Assembly: GCF_003054445.1 (NCBI RefSeq)
Contig: NC_042506.1
Coordinates: 69,501-133,500, forward strand
Direction of reading: 5' to 3'
Origin: Pichia kudriavzevii
Taxonomy: Eukaryota; Ascomycota; Pichiomycetes; Pichiales; Pichiaceae
Length of the DNA: 64,000 nucleotides
The stretch's first letter is position 1. The number at the start of each line of letters is the position of its first letter. Positions 1-8,652 of this stretch are shown here, piece after piece. The translations under genes and the position numbers were made by a program. The notes under the pieces are model-generated. The model did no database searches, was not told the DNA's origin, and worked only from the letters and a program-made list of their open reading frames with translations.

Positions 1-857
1 TATGATGTAATTATTATTATTATCACCACTGACTACTTAAGAGAGTGTTTTATTTGTTAAGCCGTACAGACCCTTGGAAGAAATAGCAAAAACCGTTCAA
101 TGTCAAAAAAAAAAAAAAAATGAATCAAATCAATCTTTTTTAACGCATTTGCTTTGTCGCTCTATGACAGCTTTGCAGTTGTGTAAGCATTGAGCTACTG
201 AATGATAAGTGCTTTTATTCCTTACGACAATTTTGTAGTATCGACACTTAATGTTTAAACAAACTTGTGTTTTTTGGGATCAGAAATGGTCGACTTTATT
301 TGCTTTAATTAGGTTTTATAATTGCAATAAAAAACTTTTGCTAATATTCTTAGTTCTTTCAAAGCTGAGCTTTATTACTATTTGGCTCTATTTATTAAAT
401 TGATCTTTTATTGTAAAAATAACAAGATATATTATTCCTCAATTTTCTTTACATTACCTACTAATTATATTATGGAAACTCCTTTCATTTACTCATAAGG
501 AACCAAAAAAAAAAAAAAAAAAAAAACAAAAAAAAAAACAAAACGTATAACTTTTAGATTGAATATACATTCTATTTACCTTTTGATGTGAAAACCGAGG
601 CTAATAAGACCCTCTAATTGATCAAGTCACACAAACACTACTAAAATGCTTACTGGGTAAAGTTTCATCTTATATAGTCAATTTTTATTCCGTTTGGTAT
701 CCTTTACACGAATTGCAGACTAGCGGAATAAAAAGTAAATGCTCATTGCTGAGGGTAATTTGACCATTTGAAAAAAACAAAAATCCGAATCTATGAGATA
801 TTGACGGGTTTTTCTACATATTGGTACAATTTGGGAACAATACTGAAACACTGACAA
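1..857. other. AT-rich spacer at the left window edge
   Basis: No credible coding region was seen on either strand. The stretch is AT-rich with an adenine run near position 105 and A-rich stretches at about 505-540. The last few hundred bases must carry the POC4 promoter and 5' leader, but no recognisable factor site was found. The left part may be the 3' end or promoter of a gene outside the window. Confidence 0.6.
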
Positions 858-1253
858 ATGGCTGAAGCAGTTAGAAAAATACACACCGTAACTACGAAAG
901 TGACACCACCATTTGGGGATGAGTTTCAAATAGCAGCAACACTTCCCCTAGAAAAACCGATCTTCAATGCTTCAAATCGAATTCCTATCACAATCCATTT
1001 GAGTAAAACGGGAACAAATACTGAGTTGGGTTGCTACGTCTATACGATTTTGGATAAGAGATCGGGTCGAACGCATCAGACTTTATTAAATAATAGCAAC
1101 GAAACCTTGGTCGACATGACCAAGAAAATAGGGGCCCTACTCAGCAAAAAGTACCATGTACCTACTTATGTCAGTGTTTCCGGAAATTGGTCATTAGAGG
1201 ACCTATTGGCTACGATAAAATCTGTCGTTGCATTTATCAATGAATCATATTGA
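858..1253 (+). CDS. POC4: Proteasome assembly chaperone 4 (Poc4/Pba4 family)
   Basis: The 131-residue product fits the small Poc4 family (about 150 residues in S. cerevisiae). Poc4 pairs with Irc25/Pba3 and helps build the 20S proteasome alpha ring in the cytosol and nucleus. Family-like stretches are IAATLP near residue 25, RIPITIHL near 45, GCYVYTI near 60, and a final helix-strand-helix with LSKKYHVPTYVSV. The start is the first ATG of an open frame after an AT-rich leader. The call is strongly helped by context: POC4, NOP53 and PXA1 (YPL144W, YPL146C, YPL147W) lie together in S. cerevisiae, and the same genes follow here. The similarity itself is modest because the family diverges fast. 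A Pba3-type chaperone is the main alternative. Confidence 0.75.
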   Translation: MAEAVRKIHTVTTKVTPPFGDEFQIAATLPLEKPIFNASNRIPITIHLSKTGTNTELGCYVYTILDKRSGRTHQTLLNNSNETLVDMTKKIGALLSKKYHVPTYVSVSGNWSLEDLLATIKSVVAFINESY

Positions 1254-1376
1254 GGTTACATAATACGGAGATTTTCGAATTAAATTAACCCAATATACTT
1301 TATAGAAAATAACGACGTTCTACATAAACGATCTATGGTACATGCAACAATATAGAAGGGGATTTTTCTGCTAGAC

Positions 1377-2723
1377 CTATTTAAAATCCTTGTAGGACCA
1401 TTTCTCGGTAACTTTCTTTTTGCCTTTCTTACCCTTGTTGATTCTCCTGGTTTCGATCATACCCTTGGATTGTAGGTTCTTCATTTGGTCATAAAGTAAA
1501 TTACCCTCTGGTTTCAACTTCCTTAAAGAATCACTTAATTCGTTACTGAGTTTCACTTCAAGCGGACCTTCGATTGGTTCGAATTTTGAGCCTAACTTCT
1601 TCTTACCCAATCTTAGTCTTCTTTCATCCTTGCTCTCACCAGCAGCTTTCTCAGATGTTCTCTTGCTCTTTTCATCAACGTCATTCAAAATCTCCGGCAA
1701 TTTTTCCAACTCTTTGATTCGAAGTTTGATTTCCTTTAGCTCTGCTTGTAACTTTTGCTTCTCCTTGTAACGTTGCTCCTTGTTTCTTTGAGCCTTAGTT
1801 TTAATCTTTAATTTCGTCGCTGGGTTTATAGAGAGCTTGAATTCAGTTTCACTTGCTTTCGCTGTCACATCCTGTGATTCATTTTCGCCACTGGTGACTT
1901 CTGGATCTCCATCGCTTCCATCTAGAACGCTCTCATCATTTCCACTATCATCCTCTTGGATAACTTCGTTATCCTCATAGTTGGCAATCAAGTACTGGAT
2001 TCTATCCCTATACTCTTCTAAAGTTAGTCTTTGATCTTCCTTTGTTTTTTCCTTGAAAAATTCTTGCTCAATCAGATTCCTCCAGTTATCAAAAGATGGG
2101 TTATACGATTTACCTGCATGTGGAATAAGTTCTTGTTTCCTGATTTTAATTGGCGCTTCCTTGAGGGTCTTCGGCACGCTTAATGGATGAGTGTAGGACA
2201 CTGTACTGTTTTCCTTCAAAGGACTAGGTAATTTTTCATATCTCAACTCTTCCTCCAGTTTCGTTCCCCAAACATCATATGCTTCGGACCTGATTATACC
2301 TTCCTTAGCCATTCTCTCTTCAGTTTTATCATACCCTTTAACTTTGCCAGCTAGCTTGAGCAGGTGAATCATTTCTTTCTTTTCAACGCCTTGGATCTTA
2401 TTGTCTTTTTTCTTCTTTTGCGATTTTCCAACCTTAGATAATAACGCAGGAACTTTGGATTTGTTCTCTAAAATCTCAGATGACTTGAGCTTCTTTACAT
2501 TGGCCCTTTTCATCTTCCTTTCTACTTCTTCATCAGCCTCCTCATCAATCAAAAACAAGTCCTCACTAGCAAGGTCTGTTAGTGCTTTACCATGATGAAT
2601 GATTTCCTCTCTTTGCTCCTGTAATCGTGCTTCTAGATCAGATATGTCCACATTCTTTCTCCATGCACGCTTACCCTTTCTAGTTTTTTGCGCAACTGTT
2701 TGCGGCCTACCAATGTCACTCAT
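1377..2723 (-). CDS. NOP53: Ribosome biogenesis factor Nop53
   Basis: The 448-residue, highly charged protein matches Nop53 (human GLTSCR2/PICT1). This nucleolar factor binds late pre-60S particles and recruits the exosome helicase Mtr4 for ITS2 trimming. The diagnostic N-terminus is RPQTVAQKTRKGKRAWRKNV, followed by the DISDLEARLQEQREE helix. A Lys/Glu-rich coiled region lies at roughly 310-350, and the conserved C-terminal segment has RLGKKKLGSKFEPIEGPLEVKLS near 370-395. An acidic linker (about 245-285) separates the halves. The gene overlaps no neighbour and is convergent with POC4. An AAAAATTTT element about 66 bp upstream of the ATG resembles the RRPE box common to ribosome biogenesis genes. 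Confidence 0.93.
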   Translation of the reverse strand: MSDIGRPQTVAQKTRKGKRAWRKNVDISDLEARLQEQREEIIHHGKALTDLASEDLFLIDEEADEEVERKMKRANVKKLKSSEILENKSKVPALLSKVGKSQKKKKDNKIQGVEKKEMIHLLKLAGKVKGYDKTEERMAKEGIIRSEAYDVWGTKLEEELRYEKLPSPLKENSTVSYTHPLSVPKTLKEAPIKIRKQELIPHAGKSYNPSFDNWRNLIEQEFFKEKTKEDQRLTLEEYRDRIQYLIANYEDNEVIQEDDSGNDESVLDGSDGDPEVTSGENESQDVTAKASETEFKLSINPATKLKIKTKAQRNKEQRYKEKQKLQAELKEIKLRIKELEKLPEILNDVDEKSKRTSEKAAGESKDERRLRLGKKKLGSKFEPIEGPLEVKLSNELSDSLRKLKPEGNLLYDQMKNLQSKGMIETRRINKGKKGKKKVTEKWSYKDFK

Positions 2724-3263
2724 TTGAGGTCCTCTTATTAAGTTTTCAATTCGAAGGTAGATGCAAGAGTTGAAATTATCAAAAAGAATAAAAATTTTCA
2801 GGAATATCCAAATTCTTCAATAAGGAAAAAAAAAAATACTAAATTCATGAGTGAAAAAAAAAATTATATTTTCTACGAACCCAGAATTTCCTATTTGGGC
2901 TGCATAATCCAGGAAGTAGCAGGCAGTTTTCCTTGCTAAGTATCACGTTAACTATTTGCAATCAGAGTTTCCAAAAATAAAACAGTAATTTACTTACGAG
3001 GTGCCAATTTCTCTCTTTTCATACTAAGAGATCAACATTGGTAACATAATTGAAAGTGAATGCAATTGGTATTCGATCGAATAAATGTTTGTCAGTTCAG
3101 GCTTAGTTCAGAATTATAATTGTTCGAATTACCTGTAAAATCAAGCGAATGAAGGTATATTTTTGGTCATAACGTTGATCTCGAGCATCTGTTTTGAAAA
3201 GTTTGTTCTCCACCGAATACCTTTTTTTGATCCATAAAATCACGAACAGATTGACCCCCATTG
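2724..3263. promoter_or_regulatory. Divergent spacer between NOP53 and the DUF218 gene
   Basis: This 540-bp AT-rich spacer separates two genes transcribed away from each other, so it must hold both promoters. Adenine runs occur at about 2825-2870. Apart from the RRPE-like box, no strong factor site or RNA gene was seen. Confidence 0.5.
2790..2798 (-). promoter_or_regulatory. RRPE-like element upstream of NOP53
   Basis: AAAAATTTT lies 66-75 bp upstream of the NOP53 start. Fungal ribosome biogenesis genes often carry an AAAAATTT (RRPE) box at such distances, bound by Stb3 in S. cerevisiae. The sequence is short and AT-rich, so a chance match is quite possible. Confidence 0.35.
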
Positions 3264-4409
3264 ATGGTCGGTGTATTTTTTAGAAAACAACTTAGACAGG
3301 TAAGATCATATCGTTCAAAACATCAAGTATTGAGCCTGCTTTGCCTCACACTCCTAGTAGTAGGCATCTATCGAATATATAACAATATGTTATCAAAGCA
3401 AGAAATCCATATAGATCTGAAACCCGTACAAGATACAATGAAAAGTACAGAGGACTACAAAGAAGGTTGGATAACAGACTATCCACAAATCGAAAATATG
3501 ATAATTTTACCATGCCATTCTGTTTTTGCACCGGAGTTAAACGAAGCTAAAGATTATCCAAAGGATGACAGATTTGCAATAGGAATGGATCCGAATAACT
3601 GGCTAATGGCATCGTTCCAGAAGAAATCCAACGATCAGTATTCTTTTATGAAACATATGGAACATGCATTATTAGAGCTACACGCAAACATTGGTAATAC
3701 TGCCTTAGTAGTATCAGGTGGATTTACAAAGCCTGAAATTGAAAAGAGTGAAGCCTCTAGTTACTTAGATATGGCCAAAGCCGTTGGGTTTTTGAAAAAC
3801 CCATATTTTCGAATCGGTACAAATATTCTATTGGAAGAACATGCTAGAGATTCCTATGAGAATGTACTGTACAGTTTATCTACATTCTATAAAAAGTTTC
3901 AAAAGTTTCCAAAGAAGATAACAATTGTCGGATTTGGTTTTAAGCGTGAACGGTTTTTGTCGTCTCACTTAACTACATTAGGCTATTATAAACCAACTAA
4001 GGAAATTAAGGGGATGAAGGATGAGGAAAAATGGCCCGATTCCGTCCATGTTAAATATGCTAGCCAAGGCCCATTTTTAGAAAAATCAGAAAACCAAAGT
4101 GATGAGGAATTCAAGGTGTATGAGTCAGAGTTTTGGGATTCGCTTGGAAAGTCGGAAAGAGAAAATGCTCTTGCGCTGTTCAATGTCAATCCATTTGGAT
4201 CTAGAGGCTCTAAATTGTACGATAAAAAGATAGCAAGAGATCCATGGAACAAAAGTCAAGAAATTACCACCACATACAAAACAAATAATGAGATTCTAAA
4301 TACCTTGATTGAAATCAATGATTTAGAGTTAAAGGACGCTATGGAACTATACAAACAAAAAGTTGTACCAAGTTTCCCGCTCTACATAGATCATAGAAAC
4401 GGGAATTAA
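3264..4409 (+). CDS. DUF218 (YdcF-like) single-pass membrane protein
   Basis: The 381-residue product has a short basic cytosolic tail and one hydrophobic segment (about residues 24-42), then a soluble domain that looks like a type II membrane protein of the DUF218/YdcF family. Family-like stretches are MIILPCHSVF near 80, TALVVSGGFTKPEIEKSEA near 150-170 with an acidic and Ser-rich core, the EHARDSYENVLYSL helix near 195, and TIVGFGFKRERF near 220. DUF218 proteins occur in bacteria and fungi; their biochemical role is unsettled. The start is the ATG at 3264, just after an in-frame TTG. Its stop codon directly abuts the stop of PXA1 on the other strand. In S. cerevisiae no such gene lies between NOP53 and PXA1. 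Confidence 0.75.
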   Translation: MVGVFFRKQLRQVRSYRSKHQVLSLLCLTLLVVGIYRIYNNMLSKQEIHIDLKPVQDTMKSTEDYKEGWITDYPQIENMIILPCHSVFAPELNEAKDYPKDDRFAIGMDPNNWLMASFQKKSNDQYSFMKHMEHALLELHANIGNTALVVSGGFTKPEIEKSEASSYLDMAKAVGFLKNPYFRIGTNILLEEHARDSYENVLYSLSTFYKKFQKFPKKITIVGFGFKRERFLSSHLTTLGYYKPTKEIKGMKDEEKWPDSVHVKYASQGPFLEKSENQSDEEFKVYESEFWDSLGKSERENALALFNVNPFGSRGSKLYDKKIARDPWNKSQEITTTYKTNNEILNTLIEINDLELKDAMELYKQKVVPSFPLYIDHRNGN

Positions 4410-7091
4410 TCAAGCATGCTGTTCAATCATCACTGGTGACTCTCCATCTTCAGCGCCATCTAATAGTTCAATTAATTTGAACTTCCTACTTTTCATTTCA
4501 TCAATTTTTTGTATTTCTTGTTGTAGGTACTCGATTTCGTTATCTATCGTTTCAAATTTTCGTAAGTACTCTTCATCGATTTTAGAAAATATACCATCAC
4601 TGACATTTGGATCGGCGTTCTCACTGTCGTTTTTCTCTAACCTTAAAATGTAATCATGATATTTGATTAGGCCTTCTCTGTTACTTATTGTAACCAAGGT
4701 AAACCCACGTTTTTTCAACATATCAAATAAAATATCCTCAAAATCAAAACTTATGGCACTAGTCGGCTCATCAAGCACTACCAATTTTTTGTTGTGAAAT
4801 AAAACTCTTGCAAATATCAACTTTTGTCTTTCACCACCGCTTAATAGATTATCCCAATTGACTTTGCCGTCGACACACCCACCAACGTAACTATCGAAAA
4901 TATCAACTTTCTCATCATTGATTATTATTTCTTCAATTTTCGAACCTTCCCCGTGTGGGTTATAATCAAGACCAAATCGATCAACGATATAATCTAATCC
5001 AACATCCTTCAAGATTCCTTTGATCTTAGAGTCATCATCGCCTCTTTTAATACACACTTTCCAAGATAATGGATAAATGACTTGATCTCTTAATGAACCA
5101 TTAACGAAATATTGTTTCTGGGATACATAGAAAATATCCGAGTTTGCTGGTTTACTCAACAAACCATTTGAGAACAATGGCCATAGTTCCGAGATGATCC
5201 TAATAATTGAGGTCTTACCACATCCATTTTTACCATGGATTATTAAGTTTTCCCCTTGTAAGATTTTGAAATTCAAGTTTCTCAATATTGGGGTACCAAG
5301 CGGCCCTTTGATCGAAGGGGGGACAATATCAATATGTTCAAACCTTAAACCAGGGAAATTCTTTTGAATTGTACCACTTTCAATGATTGAACCTGCAGCT
5401 TGATTTAGGTAACCTCTAAGTTTTGATTTGGAAGCAAATGAGGATATGTTATAGGTTGAACCAAAACCTCCATTCGGCCGGTACCTAGTGCTATCAAAAT
5501 ACCCATACATAAAGTTGCTATCATGGACTTGATGCAAATTAACCAACATTGTGAAAATCCGGTCAGTTAAACCGTTAAGTTTTGAGATATCTTTGATTGA
5601 ATACATCAATCTGGAACCTGCATCTGCCATGGCTAGAATCAAACGTTTGTTAACCGTAAATGACTTGATATTTGAAGAAGCAAGGGAAGTTGCGTCTGTA
5701 TTATCAAATAGTATAGGTAAGCTAGCAAAGAAGTAACCAAATGCGGGCCAAACTGATTTAAGTATGTAGTCTTCTAGCAATTGATACTTGAATCTAATCT
5801 TAGTTTCAAAGCTCAAATGTGACATCAATTTATTAAAGATTTCCTCAACTTTTAGTCTTTCAAAAGCAACACCTTTGTAGAATGAGATTTCTTCACAATT
5901 ATTCATTAAATTTAAGTTGTAGTTGTAATAGATACCTTCTAAAAAGCTTCTTATTTTCCAAATTTTGGAGAAATTAGGAGAGTAATTTCTTAAAATCAAT
6001 CCCGTAATAAAGTAGTTTAATAGAATACCAGTGATACCTAAACTTCCAATATTATCTCTCAAATAAACAGCAAAGAAAATTAAATCAACGGCAGGTTTTC
6101 CAACATCCGTGAATACATTCATTAGCGATTCTGTAAATCGTTTTATATCTTGCGTGACATATTGACTGAAGCTTTCTGGATCTAATTTGTATTCACTTAG
6201 AGGTTCGTTGGTATTGAACTGTAATTTATAATAAACCAACTTGGAATCCATATACAAGTCATGACAATATCTGACTAAATTTGTCCTAAAGTTTAAAGCA
6301 ATTCGCTTTGATAGATATTTTATAGCAGCATTGATATACGAAGCGGGGACGGCAAATAAAAACCAATAAACCAAATCTCTCAAAAAATATTTCACATTGA
6401 AGCTCATCAAGTCTTTTGTTATTTGACCATCCAATTTAGTCACTAATAATGTCAACCATGTTCTTGCTATAAGAAATGAGACTTGAAAGACCAACAAGTA
6501 AGAATTTTTGTCAAAAACCTTTGGAACAAGTATTAAGTTCCAAATAATTGACAATTTCTCAAAGAACTGCACCTTGATCACAGAAGATTGTTTTGAAACT
6601 TCATGGTCCTTCATGAATTTTTTGAAGATCAATTTATCACGCTCATATTTATCGGAATTGGGTAAGGACAATTTGACTTCAATAGTTCTATTTTTATATG
6701 GCACATTGATAATTCTCTTATTCGCTTGTAAGTTGGAATTTGCAAAGGGTAATAATGACGATCTAAAATTAAGAAACGATTTTGAGGGACTTGGTTGTCT
6801 CTGTGATAGAGGCCTATTTTGCTTAAGTTTTGAGCGTAATAAGTGGAACAAACAAACCAACTGATAAGAGGTAAAAGAACCAAATGTGAATATAATGGTC
6901 AAGAAAAATAACCATACAGGCTTTGCATTTGGATTAATATTTAAGAACTTGAGGACTTGAATATACCTCTTCCAAAGGCGTTTCTCATGTTTCACCTCAT
7001 GTAAGATAAGCTCACGAATACGTTTTGAGTTTATCAGTACAAACTGTAATGCTTGCAACATGTTTTTAATAAAAGTGTGAGTTGCATACAT
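4410..7091 (-). CDS. PXA1: Peroxisomal ABCD-type long-chain fatty acyl transporter subunit Pxa1
   Basis: A half-size ABC transporter of about 893 residues. A membrane domain fills the N-terminal two thirds; an EAA-type loop and the FEHIDIVPPSI strand lead into one nucleotide-binding domain. That domain has Walker A HGKNGCGKTS (about 618), signature LLSGGERQK (about 750), Walker B KLVVLDEP and an ISN switch. A C-terminal coiled coil (FETIDNEIEYLQQEI) follows, as in fungal Pxa proteins. Pxa1 with Pxa2 imports long-chain acyl-CoA into peroxisomes for beta-oxidation. Pxa1 rather than Pxa2 is chosen because NOP53 and POC4 are the neighbours, as in S. cerevisiae. The first in-frame ATG is at 7091; an ATG at 7061 is an alternative start. 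An upstream extension has no ATG. Confidence 0.88.
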   Translation of the reverse strand: MYATHTFIKNMLQALQFVLINSKRIRELILHEVKHEKRLWKRYIQVLKFLNINPNAKPVWLFFLTIIFTFGSFTSYQLVCLFHLLRSKLKQNRPLSQRQPSPSKSFLNFRSSLLPFANSNLQANKRIINVPYKNRTIEVKLSLPNSDKYERDKLIFKKFMKDHEVSKQSSVIKVQFFEKLSIIWNLILVPKVFDKNSYLLVFQVSFLIARTWLTLLVTKLDGQITKDLMSFNVKYFLRDLVYWFLFAVPASYINAAIKYLSKRIALNFRTNLVRYCHDLYMDSKLVYYKLQFNTNEPLSEYKLDPESFSQYVTQDIKRFTESLMNVFTDVGKPAVDLIFFAVYLRDNIGSLGITGILLNYFITGLILRNYSPNFSKIWKIRSFLEGIYYNYNLNLMNNCEEISFYKGVAFERLKVEEIFNKLMSHLSFETKIRFKYQLLEDYILKSVWPAFGYFFASLPILFDNTDATSLASSNIKSFTVNKRLILAMADAGSRLMYSIKDISKLNGLTDRIFTMLVNLHQVHDSNFMYGYFDSTRYRPNGGFGSTYNISSFASKSKLRGYLNQAAGSIIESGTIQKNFPGLRFEHIDIVPPSIKGPLGTPILRNLNFKILQGENLIIHGKNGCGKTSIIRIISELWPLFSNGLLSKPANSDIFYVSQKQYFVNGSLRDQVIYPLSWKVCIKRGDDDSKIKGILKDVGLDYIVDRFGLDYNPHGEGSKIEEIIINDEKVDIFDSYVGGCVDGKVNWDNLLSGGERQKLIFARVLFHNKKLVVLDEPTSAISFDFEDILFDMLKKRGFTLVTISNREGLIKYHDYILRLEKNDSENADPNVSDGIFSKIDEEYLRKFETIDNEIEYLQQEIQKIDEMKSRKFKLIELLDGAEDGESPVMIEQHA

Positions 7092-7721
7092 ATCATTGTA
7101 GATATAATATTGAGCTACTTTATCAGGATTGTAAGGATGCAAGTATATACATATATACGTCAATTACGTATTTAATCTTTTGGTCATTCTACTGATCTCC
7201 TGCTGGCACTCTTTCAGGTGTTCTTCCATTCAAAAAAAAAAAGAGACTCCGAAACGTGGAAAGGCAGCCATACCAACGTTTGAACAGCCCTTCTCCGTGT
7301 GGGGTATTCTGCCGGGGGAAGGCGGAGGACAGTTTCATGTGGGGATTCCTCCGAGAGCATGGAATTCTAGGCTGAGCCTTCCAAAGAGTGTTGAGCGCGA
7401 AAGCCAAGGGGAGAGAAAAGAAAAAAAAAAAAACCCCCAAAAGCTCCTTTCCCGATATCGGCCATCAATTTTTGAAAAAAAAGTGAGAAATCCCTTACTC
7501 CCCCCCCCACTTCACCCACTAAGGATATGCCACTTTGGGAAAAGGCCATGCCATGTGAAACGAGCCAATAACAGTTGCCGCGAAACAAATATTACCCTTC
7601 CAAGAATGGGAGAGTCATTGATTATATATTATTTGTACATCCTGAGGTTGGTATTTCTCTAAGCATCAATCTGTTCTTCTTATACGACTAATTGGTCAAC
7701 GAAACACATCTATTACATACA
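7092..7721. promoter_or_regulatory. Divergent promoter region of PXA1 and ISA1
   Basis: This 630-bp spacer serves two genes transcribed outward. It mixes GC-rich patches (7260-7400, 7500-7600) with A-runs at about 7232-7242 and 7421-7432 and a C-run near 7500. Long open frames cross it on both strands, but they lack protein-like composition and look like chance products of the GC-rich patches. The TGTGGGG/CGG motifs are listed separately. Confidence 0.5.
7298..7353. promoter_or_regulatory. Candidate carbon-source control region upstream of PXA1
   Basis: TGTGGGG occurs at 7298-7304 and again at 7338-7344, exactly 40 bp apart, each followed by ATTC and a CCG. GTGGGG fits the SYGGGG core bound by Mig1-type repressors. 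CGGAGGA (7323-7329) and TCCTCCG (7347-7353) form a perfect 7-bp inverted repeat with CGG/CCG ends, the kind of half-sites used by Zn2Cys6 factors. The stretch is unusually GC-rich for this window. It lies 200-260 bp upstream of PXA1 and about 370 bp upstream of ISA1. The factor assignment is an inference. Confidence 0.4.
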
Positions 7722-8390
7722 ATGTTCACACGTATATCATTGCAAAGACAAGTACCACGGTTGGCATTCAATAACTACCGCTTATTGAATACGTCGTCCG
7801 CCTCAAAATTACCTCTGTTAAACGTCAACCTGGCGCCAAAAACTCATAACCCGAATTCTATCTCATTCACTTCTTCAGATTCTTCTCAGCTGCATCCGCA
7901 ACCACAGTTACAATCATCTTCAAAAAAGTGGTCGAGACACGTTATTAAATCTAGTCAGGAATTAAATGATGAGCTAGATCAACAAGCAAAGGAGGAGGAT
8001 ACAAAGAAACTAGCGCATCCTACGACAGGCAAGAAAACTAGAAAGAGAAGGACGTTGAAACCTTTAAAAGCTCCAATTACATTGACTGAAAATGCCAAGG
8101 TTCATTTACGTGCTTTAAACGATGGTCCTGAACCTAAATTGATTAGAATATCCGTCAAAAATAGAGGATGTTCTGGTTTAACCTACCACCTAGAATACAT
8201 TGACAAACCAGATAAATTCGATGAAATAGTTGAACAAGATGGTATCAAAGTAGTGATTGATTCTAAGGCTTTATTCAGTATAATAGGTTCAGAAATGGAT
8301 TGGGTTGACAATAAGTTGAGTTCTAAATTTGTTTTCAAGAATCCAAATTCGAAAGGGACATGTGGTTGCGGTGAATCTTTTATGGTATGA
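7722..8390 (+). CDS. ISA1: Mitochondrial Fe-S cluster assembly protein Isa1
   Basis: The 222-residue protein has a basic, Arg-spaced N-terminus (MFTRISLQRQVPRLAF) typical of a mitochondrial presequence, a Ser/Lys-rich linker, and an A-type HesB/IscA domain from about residue 120. The three conserved cysteines are present: one in NRGCSGLTYHL (about 150) and two in GTCGCGESF near the C-terminus. Isa1 with Isa2 and Iba57 makes 4Fe-4S clusters for aconitase-type and radical-SAM enzymes in the matrix. The ATG at 7722 is chosen because it begins the presequence; the open frame upstream has no earlier ATG. ISA1 and FRA1 are near neighbours in S. cerevisiae too (YLL027W and YLL029W, with TPO1 between). 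Confidence 0.93.
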   Translation: MFTRISLQRQVPRLAFNNYRLLNTSSASKLPLLNVNLAPKTHNPNSISFTSSDSSQLHPQPQLQSSSKKWSRHVIKSSQELNDELDQQAKEEDTKKLAHPTTGKKTRKRRTLKPLKAPITLTENAKVHLRALNDGPEPKLIRISVKNRGCSGLTYHLEYIDKPDKFDEIVEQDGIKVVIDSKALFSIIGSEMDWVDNKLSSKFVFKNPNSKGTCGCGESFMV

Positions 8391-8652
8391 TGACTCTTGT
8401 TCAAGAGTGAAACAAAATGTCTTTGATTTTCTAGTTCTATAAATACCCAGTTCACCTTCAGGATTTCTCTAATAATTTATTCATATTAATTCTTTTCTAA
8501 AACATTATTTAATTATTCTATTTATAACGAACTCCACCACATCGCATCAATAAACATTCTTTAATAAACTTCTTCCTTTCCATCAAATAAAATATATTAA
8601 ATCTCATGTTTACATAAATCTGCAATTATATAGAGGAACTCAACTATAGTAT

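Noticed and set aside
7180-7662. 160-codon open frame between PXA1 and ISA1
   Set aside because: Composition is odd (Pro/Arg/Lys from GC-rich and A-run DNA), it fills a divergent promoter, and other frames are also open there. It does not look like a protein.
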